From: Bacillus safensis FO-36b
GTDB lineage: Bacteria > Bacillota > Bacilli > Bacillales > Bacillaceae
Direction: 5' to 3'
DNA: 64,000 nucleotides
NCBI RefSeq assembly: GCF_000691165.1
Contig: NZ_ASJD01000005.1
Span: 142,175 to 206,174 of the forward strand
How positions within the stretch are numbered: the first letter of the stretch is position 1; every line of letters begins with the position of its first letter. The notes under the pieces are model-generated. The model searched no databases. It saw nothing but the letters and a program-made list of their open reading frames with translations, and was not told the origin of the DNA. Made by a program: the position numbers and the translations under genes. Positions 1 to 9,300 of the stretch are shown in pieces.

Positions 1-2
1 TC

Positions 3-1463
3 GCTGCTGTCATGCTCTTTTTTTCCTTTGCAAGTTATGCGTATGCAGGATCAATTGGAGATGAACCTGGGACACCAGGAAAGTGGTTTAAAGGAGAAGA
101 GCCGGTTCAAAAAGACGAGTCAAAACCACCACTTGTTTTTGTTCACGGCATTAACAGCTCCTCCTCCACATGGTTCGACCGAAACGACATGGCAAAGCAA
201 GCTGTTCTGAACGGATACGAAAGCGCATTCATAGATTTGTATCCAGATCAGGATACGAAAAAGAATGGCAAACTATTAGCAGAAAAGTTAAAAGAAATCT
301 ATGATGTGTTCGGTCGAAAACTTATTGTGATTGGTCATAGTAAAGGCGGGGTGGATACACAGTCCGCACTCGTGTATCACGATGCCCATCCATATGTAGA
401 GAAGGTCATCACACTCGGCTCCCCTCATTACGGGACGCCGCTGGCAGATTTAGCGTATAGCAAGGGCGGAAGCTGGCTCGCAGAAATTCTTGGACAAAAA
501 AGCGACGCGCTCTATTCTTTGCAAACGGGGCTCATGGCAGCTTTTCGAAGTGAAACCGACAAGCTGGAGAAGTTTCCTCAAAAATACATCACGTATTCGG
601 GATCGGAATGGGGAACATTTGGCGGGGTGCTGTATTTAGGCGGCATGTATTTAAAGAGCTTTGGTGCAAATGATGGCGCCGTCACGGTAAGCAGCACAAG
701 ACTATCATATGCAAACAATATTTTAACAGGGAAATGGGATCACAACTCCATTAAAAACGGCACAAGCATGTTCCCTGTGTTTCAGCATCAGCTACTGGCA
801 AATGCCGCAAGCGCTGAAAAAGAAAATATAGAGAGCCCGAACTCTACTGAGCTGAATACAGATGTTTATGTGAAAGGCGGTGAAAGTGAAAAGGATAAAA
901 CAGAAGCGTTCTATGTAGAGGAAGGAACGAATGGCTTATCGATTCAGTGGTTAAATGAAAGGCATGAGGCGCGGCCAGAAATCATCGCCCCAAATGGAGA
1001 CGTCTTAACAAATCTGAAGACATCGGAAGCATCTTTCCCATATGAAGGCGCATTTTCGCACCATGTGCAAATCAATAAACCCGTTCCTGGAAAATGGACG
1101 ATTCGATCAAATTCAGGAAAAAAGGCTCCTTATTTGCTGCTCGTATCCTTTGATTCACCATTAAATGACGAAATCAAAGCAGAGGCAGCGAAATCAGGGG
1201 ATGATGCATCGACCCATTCAAGCGGTCTGATTAAACGATTAAGCAAGAAAGTAGAAACCTTTTACTTTAAGGATGCCCAAAAAGATCATCCACTCAAAAC
1301 AACTGCTTCATCCGCTGTTGAATTGAAAAAAGAAGGTGCTTATTCTGTCACGGTTCATTACACCGGACTCACTGCATCAGGTACATCTGCATTTAACCGT
1401 ACCGTTATTCGCACATTGTATGTCGATCAGGATGGAAATATTCATGGAGACATTCCATACTAA
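3..1463 (+). CDS. Secreted lipase-like alpha/beta hydrolase (5' end outside window)
   Basis: The frame is open to the left edge, so the N-terminus is incomplete; the first in-window ATG is at 12. The visible start (FSFASYAYA) looks like the end of a Sec signal peptide. The fold is alpha/beta hydrolase: an oxyanion strand with VHGINSSSSTW (about residues 45-54 from the ATG at 12) and the nucleophile elbow GHSKGG with Ser about 110; later Asp (GANDGAV) and His (KWDHNS) are candidates for the rest of the triad. The roughly 200 residues after it form an extra C-terminal part of beta-rich character that I do not recognise. An extracellular esterase or lipase is inferred; the substrate is unknown. 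It converges on yueE, and the two stops overlap by 4 bp (1460-1463) with no terminator between them. Confidence 0.75.
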   Translation, partial: AAVMLFFSFASYAYAGSIGDEPGTPGKWFKGEEPVQKDESKPPLVFVHGINSSSSTWFDRNDMAKQAVLNGYESAFIDLYPDQDTKKNGKLLAEKLKEIYDVFGRKLIVIGHSKGGVDTQSALVYHDAHPYVEKVITLGSPHYGTPLADLAYSKGGSWLAEILGQKSDALYSLQTGLMAAFRSETDKLEKFPQKYITYSGSEWGTFGGVLYLGGMYLKSFGANDGAVTVSSTRLSYANNILTGKWDHNSIKNGTSMFPVFQHQLLANAASAEKENIESPNSTELNTDVYVKGGESEKDKTEAFYVEEGTNGLSIQWLNERHEARPEIIAPNGDVLTNLKTSEASFPYEGAFSHHVQINKPVPGKWTIRSNSGKKAPYLLLVSFDSPLNDEIKAEAAKSGDDASTHSSGLIKRLSKKVETFYFKDAQKDHPLKTTASSAVELKKEGAYSVTVHYTGLTASGTSAFNRTVIRTLYVDQDGNIHGDIPY

Positions 1464-1993
1464 ACAGAGCGTTTCATAGGCTGAAGTGCCTGCTGCACTT
1501 TCTGATCCAATTCCGTGATTTTTTTCATTGCAAGTGATTCGTCTATTTGTCTGTAATGGTGATGTCCGCCAGGCTCTTCATCCATTTCATCTGCCTTCTT
1601 GACGATTTGCTGAAGTGTGTCTTTATGAAGGTCGCCCTCTGGCAAATATGAATCTGTATGAAGCAGAATCGCAAGCGCAATATCTTTGGCTGCCTTTGGT
1701 TCCTCACCGAGGCGTATGAGCAGTTTGTGAGCCCGCTCTGCGCCTTTAATGGCATGGATATCATTCCGTCTATATGTCTCGTAATCCCATTCTCCGCCAG
1801 CTGTATACCATTCATAGTGGCCGATGTCATGCAAGAGGGCTGCTTTCACAGCGAGATCTGGATTAATCCCAGCCTGCACCGCCAGTTTGAATGCGTGATA
1901 AGCACAAGCAATCGCATGGGCTTTTCCTGACCGATTTAAATATTTTTGAGCGACTGGATGGGTGTAAACATCCATTAATGTAACCTTTCTCAT
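1460..1993 (-). CDS. yueE: HD-domain phosphohydrolase YueE
   Basis: A 177-residue protein with the HD metal-binding signature: His26 in GKAHAIACAYHA, His55-Asp56 in LLHDIGHYEW, and a further His in ILLHTDSY. HD proteins hydrolyse phosphate esters such as nucleotides, but this member's substrate is unknown. The start is supported by AAGGAGG seven bases before the ATG. The call to yueE rests on this pattern and on its place next to yueD and the yue/yuk secretion locus, as in B. subtilis. It is expected to be cytoplasmic. Confidence 0.8.
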   Translation of the reverse strand: MRKVTLMDVYTHPVAQKYLNRSGKAHAIACAYHAFKLAVQAGINPDLAVKAALLHDIGHYEWYTAGGEWDYETYRRNDIHAIKGAERAHKLLIRLGEEPKAAKDIALAILLHTDSYLPEGDLHKDTLQQIVKKADEMDEEPGGHHHYRQIDESLAMKKITELDQKVQQALQPMKRSV

Positions 1994-2124
1994 GGAAACC
2001 CCTCCTTATCTATATTTTTAGCATCCTAACATATTCTGAAAAGAAACTCAAATGTTCTGTTATATTTTCTATGAGTCTCAAGAATAGCTTATGTCAAATG
2101 AGCTGTTTTTGCTTGTACAATACG

Positions 2125-2152
2125 AAAAAAGCAGTCGTTATGACTGCTTTTT
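2125..2152 (-). terminator. yueD terminator
   Basis: AAAAAGCAGTC and GACTGCTTTTTT arms with a 5-base loop, followed by T residues on the minus strand. The yueD stop codon TAA is in the loop. Confidence 0.85.
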
Positions 2153-2881
2153 CCCATACTCACGTGCATCGTAGACACATCCGCCAGCTGGATCATCCGC
2201 TAAAAGATCGAGCAAAATACCTGCGACTTCATCTGGGCTCTTCAGCGTGCCTGTTTCATATAATTGCTGAAAACGGTCTATTTGTTCAAAGTCTTGTTTT
2301 GAGGACTTCCGAATTTCCCCCTGCATATCTGTATCGATCGTGCCGGGTGAAAAGGAAAACGTGTTGATCGGATGCGCCTCGTCCTGTTGTTCCTCATGAA
2401 AAGTCCTCATAAACATATCGAGTCCTGCCTTTGAACTGCAATACGCACTCCAGCCTTTATATGGGTTTTTCGCCGCTCCAGAAGAAAGATGAACGATCGT
2501 TTTCTTTCCGTTAAATGATTGAGTCTGCTTAGCAAACATATGGCTCAGTAAAACAGGAATGACAAGATTCAGCTTGTAATGCTGATGAAGCGTATCCTGT
2601 CCGCCTTGTCCAACGCGCTTGATAGGTGTGACCATTCCTGCATTGTTGACAAGTAAGATGTCATCAGCATCTGCCAGAGTTTGCGGCGTGAGACTATCTT
2701 GAATCCATTTGGCCGCTGCTTCTTCATCGGTCAGATCAACCTGGGTATGTGTAAGCTTCGGATGGGATATGGGCGATGCACTTCTTGCTGCTGTGTACAC
2801 ATGATCCCCGCGTGAAAGCAGCCTGTTCACAAGTGCTAAGCCAAAGCCTTTTGATCCGCCTGTAACGATTGAAATTCGAAT
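2138..2881 (-). CDS. yueD: Short-chain dehydrogenase YueD (benzil/sepiapterin reductase-like), probable ATT start
   Basis: An SDR-family NAD(P)H-dependent reductase of 247 residues from the proposed start. It shows the Rossmann TGGSKGFG motif, LVNNAGMV and the catalytic Tyr-x3-Lys (YCSSK) after a Ser strand. B. subtilis YueD is known to reduce benzil stereospecifically; the physiological substrate is unclear. The only conventional start is GTG at 2905, but a strong ribosome site (AAGGGAGGAG) lies inside that extension, six bases before the ATT at 2881-2879. Aligning with the B. subtilis N-terminus as I remember it also puts Met1 on this ATT. If an ATT start is refused, use 2905. The stop codon sits in the loop of the terminator. 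Confidence 0.85.
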   Translation of the reverse strand: MRISIVTGGSKGFGLALVNRLLSRGDHVYTAARSASPISHPKLTHTQVDLTDEEAAAKWIQDSLTPQTLADADDILLVNNAGMVTPIKRVGQGGQDTLHQHYKLNLVIPVLLSHMFAKQTQSFNGKKTIVHLSSGAAKNPYKGWSAYCSSKAGLDMFMRTFHEEQQDEAHPINTFSFSPGTIDTDMQGEIRKSSKQDFEQIDRFQQLYETGTLKSPDEVAGILLDLLADDPAGGCVYDAREYGKKQS

Positions 2882-2951
2882 GACAATCTCCTCCCTTGAT
2901 ATCACTATTTTACGTAGTGAAACGGTATGACATCAAGCAATCTGCATAAAG

Positions 2952-2980
2952 AAAAGCCTGCCTCTATTAAAAGAGACAGA
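2952..2980 (-). terminator. End-of-operon terminator after yueC
   Basis: CTGTCTCT/AGAGGCAG stem (one G-T pair) then GCTTTTCTTT on the minus strand. It closes the yuk-yue operon and separates it from yueD. Confidence 0.75.
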
Positions 2981-3466
2981 CTATTTCTTTTCAGCCTTCA
3001 CATTCACCTTTGGAATCAGGATGATCATCACAACGAGACCAAGGGCTATCAAGAAACCAAAGATCATCGGAAGCAGTGCCGATGTCTGCTTCTCATGATC
3101 ATCCTCAGAAGGTGCTGATACAGCCGAATCACTAAAAGAGATATTCATCTCTTTCATCATACGAGCCGGTGTTTTGGGCGGGTTCTCCTTTAGATCACTA
3201 AAAAGCTGCGGAGAAAGAGATCCCCCCGGGGCTTTGGGCGGTTCAGCAAAATGAATGTCTGTTTTGATTTTTGACGTCGTTTTGCTTTGTTCGTATTTTG
3301 TTTGATCCCTCAATATACTCGAGTTAATATTAAGTTCCTTTTCCTGATATTCATTCGGCTTGACATTCGTATCCGTATCTTCACCAGCAGCGAAAGCAGC
3401 AGGGATGAGGAGAAAAAGGGAAACGGCAACGAATGCCGCCCCTTTCACGAATAGATTAAGCTTCAT
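2981..3466 (-). CDS. yueC: T7SS-associated membrane protein YueC
   Basis: A 161-residue protein with an N-terminal signal or membrane segment (about residues 8-27, rich in Val, Leu and Ala), a hydrophilic extracytoplasmic middle and a C-terminal membrane helix (about 130-152, LLPMIFGFLIALGLVVMIIL) ending in a Lys-rich tail. The start overlaps the end of yueB by 11 bp, which suggests translational coupling. It is the last gene of the type VII secretion operon; in B. subtilis the yueC product is required for YukE secretion. The molecular function is unknown. The name rests on position and topology. Confidence 0.8.
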   Translation of the reverse strand: MKLNLFVKGAAFVAVSLFLLIPAAFAAGEDTDTNVKPNEYQEKELNINSSILRDQTKYEQSKTTSKIKTDIHFAEPPKAPGGSLSPQLFSDLKENPPKTPARMMKEMNISFSDSAVSAPSEDDHEKQTSALLPMIFGFLIALGLVVMIILIPKVNVKAEKK

Positions 3467-6365
3467 GAGTCACATCACGTTCCTCTTTTTTATCTTTCCA
3501 TAGCTTTTTCACAAGCGGTACGACCATGAAAAGGACAGTTAAAATCACTAACCCTGTGACGCCCATTCCAAAGGTGTCTCCATTTCCATATTGGATCGAC
3601 AGGTATACGTCTGTCACTGGATTGGTAAAGTGGAAATTCGGCATCACCAAATCAATTAACGGTGCGACAAAGAAGAAAATCAGTGCCGTTGCTGCCATCC
3701 ATCCGGCAATGGAACCGAAAAGGAAGGCCGTGCGAATAAAGGCAGAACACGCCACTAATAACAAAATGGTGAAGATCGACCATTGAATGGCTTGATCATC
3801 TGCAAGTTTGTAAATGTTCAGTCCAAACAAGCTGATCATGAGTCCGACTAATAGATTCAAGATGCCAAACAGTGCACCTTTGACCAGCATCGGAGCTGAC
3901 GCATAATACGAGCTGAAAAAGCCAATTAACAAACTGCTGATCATCACAATGACCAAAATGACGACCGGCGGTACAGTCTGCGTTTTTTCTTCCGGCACAT
4001 CGCCGCTGATTTTCAGCGGATTGGCTAAATGGTTATACACATAGTTGCTGTTGCCTTGATCACTTAATGTATTTCCTAAAATACCCTTTAAATCTTGCTG
4101 AACAAGTTTTGTAGAATCGACATTCTTGCTCCAGTTTTCATTCAGCGTATCTGCTTTCTCTTGAACTGTTGTGACACTCTCTTCAATGTTATTCGTATAA
4201 TCCGCCACCCCTTTTTGGCGGTCGGTTAACGAACTCATATTTTCAGAAAGACGAAGCACTTCCTGACCAATTGAATCCTGTGCACTGACAACAATTGAAC
4301 TGCCTGCAAGGTCTGCTGTATACACCGCATCTCCTTGATCAGCCATTTGCTCAGCTACATTGTCCGCACTTTCAGAAATTGTCTGTAATTCCTGTTCCAT
4401 GCTTGCCTGCTGAGTCGTAATGTACTCCGCATAACCATCTGAAAACTTCTGCATCTCATCAATAAAAGTAGACACATCATCGTTTGATGTCAGCATCTGG
4501 TTTTTGAGCTTATCCCAGTTTTCAGTTTCTTCTTTTTTGATGGAGAGGATGGACTGGATTTCATCTGGTTTGGTGTCGACCAAAGAAGAAGGATCCTTCT
4601 CTTGATAGAAGCTGTTAAGTAATGCTTCATAATGTACTAATTCATTTGAATACTTTAATAATTCTGATGCATTTTCTGATTTTGTATTAAAATCCCTAAG
4701 TTTATCCATTTTCGATGTATATTGATTTAATGGAGATTGAGTTGTTTCTATTCGTTCTAATTTTCTTGTAATAGCAGATTCTTGTTTGATGATGGATTTC
4801 TTTATATCACTTATGTTTTTATTGTTGCTAGTTTCTATTCTTATTATTTTTTCTTCTAGTTTATCTATTTTATCTGTTAAAGATTTTAATACTTTACTCA
4901 AAAGATCGACTTTTCCTTGTAATTGATCATTATGAGCTGTGGTTTTCTCCTCGATATTCTTTTTCACTTCTTCTAATTTTAGGGACAGTGCTTTTAGTTG
5001 CTCTTTTGATTGAACTGACGTTGATTTGGTTTCCTCAGTTTGTTCTGGATTTTCTTCACCATTTTCTGAAGTAGGTGGCGTTTCTTCATTTCCAGACAAC
5101 TCATCTGCCACTTGATTTATTTCTGTTGAGATTTCAGTTAATTTCTTCATCTCTTCTTCAAGATCGATTTTCAAATCGTCTGTCGAGTCTTTTTGGTCTT
5201 CACCTTGATTATTCGAATCCTCATTCGGATCCTCTTTCGGTTTCTCTGCTTCAAGCAATGCCTTTCTTGAAGCTTTCAATTGCTCTTGCAATGGAGTAAT
5301 TTTATCCCCTATGTATGCAAGATATTGAGCTTCATAATTTCTAATCAGTTCTTCCTGAGACGTCTTCACAAGTTCCTTTAACCCCGTGGATTGCTTAGGA
5401 ATAACGTCTTCTCTCGACTTTTGAACAGATTGGATGGCGCTGTCCGTTGTTTTCAGCTGACTTTGTACCCCGTTGATGTCTGTTTTGAGTCCGCCCATTT
5501 GATCACTAAAGCTGCGGGCATTTTGGTTTTGAATGTCAGCGAGTTGTTTGAGCCCTTGCTGGATTTGCTTTTGGCTTGCTGATTGCGCTTTGATCAAGAG
5601 ATCCTTTTGTTTGTCTTGATACTGCTGATATTGATCGACTGCTTTCACAAAGTCCTTTAACTGGTTCTTTGCCTCTTCTGTGGTACTCAAGCCGTCTTTA
5701 TACTCTTTCTGTGAATCGGCCATCGCATTTTTTAATTCTTCTATTTGTTTCTTCTGCTGCTGGACGGCATCTGATAGTTTGTTTGAGTTCGGTTTATAGA
5801 AGTTGTACATCGTGTTTTGGAATTCGACTTCTTTGCCGACAATATGCTCAAACTCTTCTCTTACATTGCCGATTTCCTGTGATACAAAACTCCAGTATAG
5901 CGTCGACATCTGTTCATTCATTTTCTTTTGTGCATTTTCCAGCTCTCTTTGCACTTTCTCTTTATTGACTGCATTGAGCTGATCTTGAATTGAAAATTGA
6001 ATGGACGCCTTTTCAGGATGGTCTTTATCATAGCTCAGCACATTTTTAGAGAAATCAGACGGAATATAAAGGACAGCGTCATATTTTCTGTTTTTCAGTC
6101 CATTTTCCGCCGCACTGCGATTCACTACAGTCCATGTATAATCAGGACGTTCTGACAATGCTGCCACAACATCCTGTCCGAAACGAGCCGTGTTTTCACT
6201 TTCGCTCGCTCCCATATCCTCATTGACCACTGCAATATTTCGTGTGGCATTCTTCTTCTGTTTTGCCGGGTCATCTCCAATTAGGTGGAAAAATAAAACC
6301 GGCAGCACAAGAATCAATATCATGGTGGATACGATTTTGATGGAGCTTTTTTGCTGCTCTGTCAT
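3456..6365 (-). CDS. yueB: T7SS membrane protein YueB (EsaA family; SPP1 receptor homologue)
   Basis: A 969-residue EsaA/YueB protein: one membrane helix near the N-terminus (TMILILVLPVLFFHLIG), a very long extracytoplasmic coiled-coil region (about 40-800), then several helices at the C-terminus (from VVILVIVMISSLLIGFF onward). In B. subtilis YueB is a component of the WXG100 exporter and the irreversible receptor of phage SPP1. The start is the ATG at 6365, preceded by AAAGGAAGAG; it overlaps the yukBA stop as ATGA, so the nine residues of the longer frame are dropped. Bases about 4620-5300 encode an acidic Glu/Asn/Lys-rich stretch, and about 4640-4940 is clearly more AT-rich than its surroundings, suggesting a fast-evolving or exchanged exposed segment. 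Confidence 0.92.
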   Translation of the reverse strand: MTEQQKSSIKIVSTMILILVLPVLFFHLIGDDPAKQKKNATRNIAVVNEDMGASESENTARFGQDVVAALSERPDYTWTVVNRSAAENGLKNRKYDAVLYIPSDFSKNVLSYDKDHPEKASIQFSIQDQLNAVNKEKVQRELENAQKKMNEQMSTLYWSFVSQEIGNVREEFEHIVGKEVEFQNTMYNFYKPNSNKLSDAVQQQKKQIEELKNAMADSQKEYKDGLSTTEEAKNQLKDFVKAVDQYQQYQDKQKDLLIKAQSASQKQIQQGLKQLADIQNQNARSFSDQMGGLKTDINGVQSQLKTTDSAIQSVQKSREDVIPKQSTGLKELVKTSQEELIRNYEAQYLAYIGDKITPLQEQLKASRKALLEAEKPKEDPNEDSNNQGEDQKDSTDDLKIDLEEEMKKLTEISTEINQVADELSGNEETPPTSENGEENPEQTEETKSTSVQSKEQLKALSLKLEEVKKNIEEKTTAHNDQLQGKVDLLSKVLKSLTDKIDKLEEKIIRIETSNNKNISDIKKSIIKQESAITRKLERIETTQSPLNQYTSKMDKLRDFNTKSENASELLKYSNELVHYEALLNSFYQEKDPSSLVDTKPDEIQSILSIKKEETENWDKLKNQMLTSNDDVSTFIDEMQKFSDGYAEYITTQQASMEQELQTISESADNVAEQMADQGDAVYTADLAGSSIVVSAQDSIGQEVLRLSENMSSLTDRQKGVADYTNNIEESVTTVQEKADTLNENWSKNVDSTKLVQQDLKGILGNTLSDQGNSNYVYNHLANPLKISGDVPEEKTQTVPPVVILVIVMISSLLIGFFSSYYASAPMLVKGALFGILNLLVGLMISLFGLNIYKLADDQAIQWSIFTILLLVACSAFIRTAFLFGSIAGWMAATALIFFFVAPLIDLVMPNFHFTNPVTDVYLSIQYGNGDTFGMGVTGLVILTVLFMVVPLVKKLWKDKKEERDVTHEA

Positions 6366-9300
6366 TGAACACTCTTCCTTTCTACCGCACATAAAGGAAC
6401 CTGGATTTTCTTCTCTTTTCCGTTTTCAACCAAATACCCGAAGCCTGGCTGAATCTCTGGTTCTTGTCTTGCATACGGAAGCGGTATGATGTTTTGCTCT
6501 GATTTTTTCATGAGTAACATAGCATGACGAACTTGTTTGATTTCGTTTGTGAGTGCATCATAGCCCTTACTGAACTCGGTATGATTCCCTGATGCAATCA
6601 GGCTGAAGCCTAAGTGTGCATATGACTTCATGAAATCAGCTAATTGATCTTGAAGACGCGGATCGATCGTCTGCTGAAAACGCGTAATGCCATCAATCAC
6701 AAGCACAATTTGAGGAAATGACAGCTGATCGGTCTCCCCTTGGCGCACAGCTTCGACATACATTTCTTCCCGCACCTTGAATATGCGGTCCATTTCTTCT
6801 GCCCATTCGGTGATATCATCCTTTGTTTCAAGGTAATCAATGTTCTCTTCTTTTGCATAATGGGATAGACCTCGATCAATTGAATCAAAGACAGCCAGCT
6901 TTTCAGGCTTTGCCACTAAAAGCTGATCGAGCATCAGTTTTGTCACATTTGTTTTCCCGCGCTGCGTTTGACCGATGATGAGACAATGTTTATTCTTTTT
7001 CAAGTCAAAATAAACAGGTGCCACAGATTCCTCATCTAATCCGACTGGAATGTCATAAGGCGGTTTTTGTTCATCTAAACGACTCTCAAGCTCCCAAACT
7101 GTCAGCTTATCAGGAAGCATTGGCACAGGCTTTGGTTTTTCGGATGCTTCAAAGCGGTCATGAAGTAGCTGTATCTCTTGTTTCAAATGCTCAAACAATT
7201 CGAGATCGTTCTCTCCTTCAACTGGCAGAAACATTTGCGCAAAATAAAGCTCTTCTTTGTTAATAATGACTCGTCCTGGGATCGGCTCTAAGCTGAATTT
7301 CGGTCTGCCAATAATCGAGTACGCCTCTCCTTGATCCATTAAGTAATGGACAATCTTTGTTTTCAAATTGTTCATCAGCGATTGACGCACTGCATTTACC
7401 CGGGTTGCTGTAATCAAGAAGTATATACCTAGTGATTGTCCGTCACGGCTCAGCTGAATAAATTCAGATTCGAGATCATGCATTTCGTCTTTCACAATGT
7501 CAAAGTTGTCAATCACGATAAAAATGAACGGAAGCTTTTTCTCATTTAAGGCGTTGTACATTTTGATATGACTCATTTCTTGCTGTCTAAATAACCGCTT
7601 GCGATATTCAACCTCTTCCCGCAGACGCTTCATTGATTTTTGGATCTTTCTCATCTGATCCATTAAGAAATAATCCGCCGTATGCGGCAGTTTGGCTAAC
7701 GGAAGCAATGTTCCGTTTCCGAAATCATAAATATATGCGTGCCATTCTTCAGGTGAATACCTCTCCGCAAAGCTCATCAGCAGTGTTGTAGCAGCAAGTG
7801 ATTTGCCGTAGCCGGAGGAACCGAAGATGCCAATGTTCCCATCTTCCATCATTTGATAAGAAAGTGGATGCTGGCTTTGCTGATCTGGTTCATCAACAAG
7901 CGCAAAATGGAAGACATGCTCTTCACTCGACGCATAACGCGTTTTTGGAATCCGTTCTTCAAGCGGTGGAAGCCATGGACTTGGCAGCTTCTCAATTCCA
8001 AGCTCCTGCTGCATACGTTCAATTTCATCCACGACAGCGAAAATCTCCGTCACTGTCTCTTTTTTCACTGCTGGCTCTGTGCTTACCCCTGATAACGGAA
8101 TAAGACCAGTATCTGTCACAATGGCAATGTCATCTTCTGAGCCGTAGCCATCTTCCATATATGGTGCACCGCTCCAAGCCGATTGGAACAATTCATAAAT
8201 TTCATTGTTGCCCACTTGTAAATAACCGCGGCCTGTGACCGTAATGGACGCTGCATCACTATTTTTCAAAATTTCCTTACTGTCTGACGCATCTTGTACT
8301 TTTAGTGCGACCTTAAAACGGGAGTTACTCCAAATCTGGTCATCAATGACCCCGCCTGGCTTTTGGGTAGCCAAAATGAGATGGACCCCAAGGCTTCGGC
8401 CGATACGTGCAGCGCTGACAAGCTCCCTAATAAAGTCTGGCTCTTCACTTTTTAATTCAGCAAACTCATCAGAGATTAAGAACAAGTGAGGCATTGCCTG
8501 CTCAGCCTTTTTCTCCTTGTAGAGCTTCGTATAATCATTGATGTGATTCACGTGATACTGATCAAACAGCCGCTGCCTTTTCTTCAATTCACTTTTAATT
8601 GAGGCAAGCGCTCTTTCACTAAAGTTCTTGCTGCCTTCAATATTGGTGATCGTTCCAAGTAAATGAGGAATATTTCGAAACGGCTGCGCCATTCCGCCTC
8701 CTTTATAGTCAATCAACAGAAAAGCAACTTCATGCGGGTGAAAATGTACAGCGAGCGATAAAATATACGTCTGTAAAAATTCACTTTTCCCTGATCCCGT
8801 TGTCCCCGCCAACAGTCCGTGCGGGCCGTGCGCTTTTTCATGCAGGTTCAGATCGACAATGTCGTTTTTCCCCTTATAACCGATTGGCACTGATAATGAT
8901 TTGGCCGTTTCTGAAGTCAGCCATTTTTCACGAATGCCAATGTCATCTACCTGTTTGGCATGGAAAAGATCAAGGAATGAGACCGTCTCAGGAATCGAAT
9001 TGGTCATACCGACTTGATGATCTAATGTTCTCAGTGTTCTGGCAAACAGTTCATTGTCCCCGCGCTGATGTGTATCAAGCTGAAACGGAATTCGTACTGC
9101 CTTCTTGTGCTGAATGAGAATATCTCCTTCTTCTTCGTTAATATAACGGACAAGCGTCGAAATATTTTCAGCTAAGCTTTCCTTTGTTTCTGCAGCAAAG
9201 AGAATGGAGATACCAAGATCTGTCCGGCTGCCTTCTAAGTATTCTAAAATCACATGCTCGGCAATGAGCTCATGATTTGTCACGATGAACACAAAATGAG

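Noticed and set aside
3..1463. The lipase-like protein as a type VII secretion effector
   Set aside because: It has a Sec-type signal peptide, no WXG100 or LXG domain, opposite strand and its own context.
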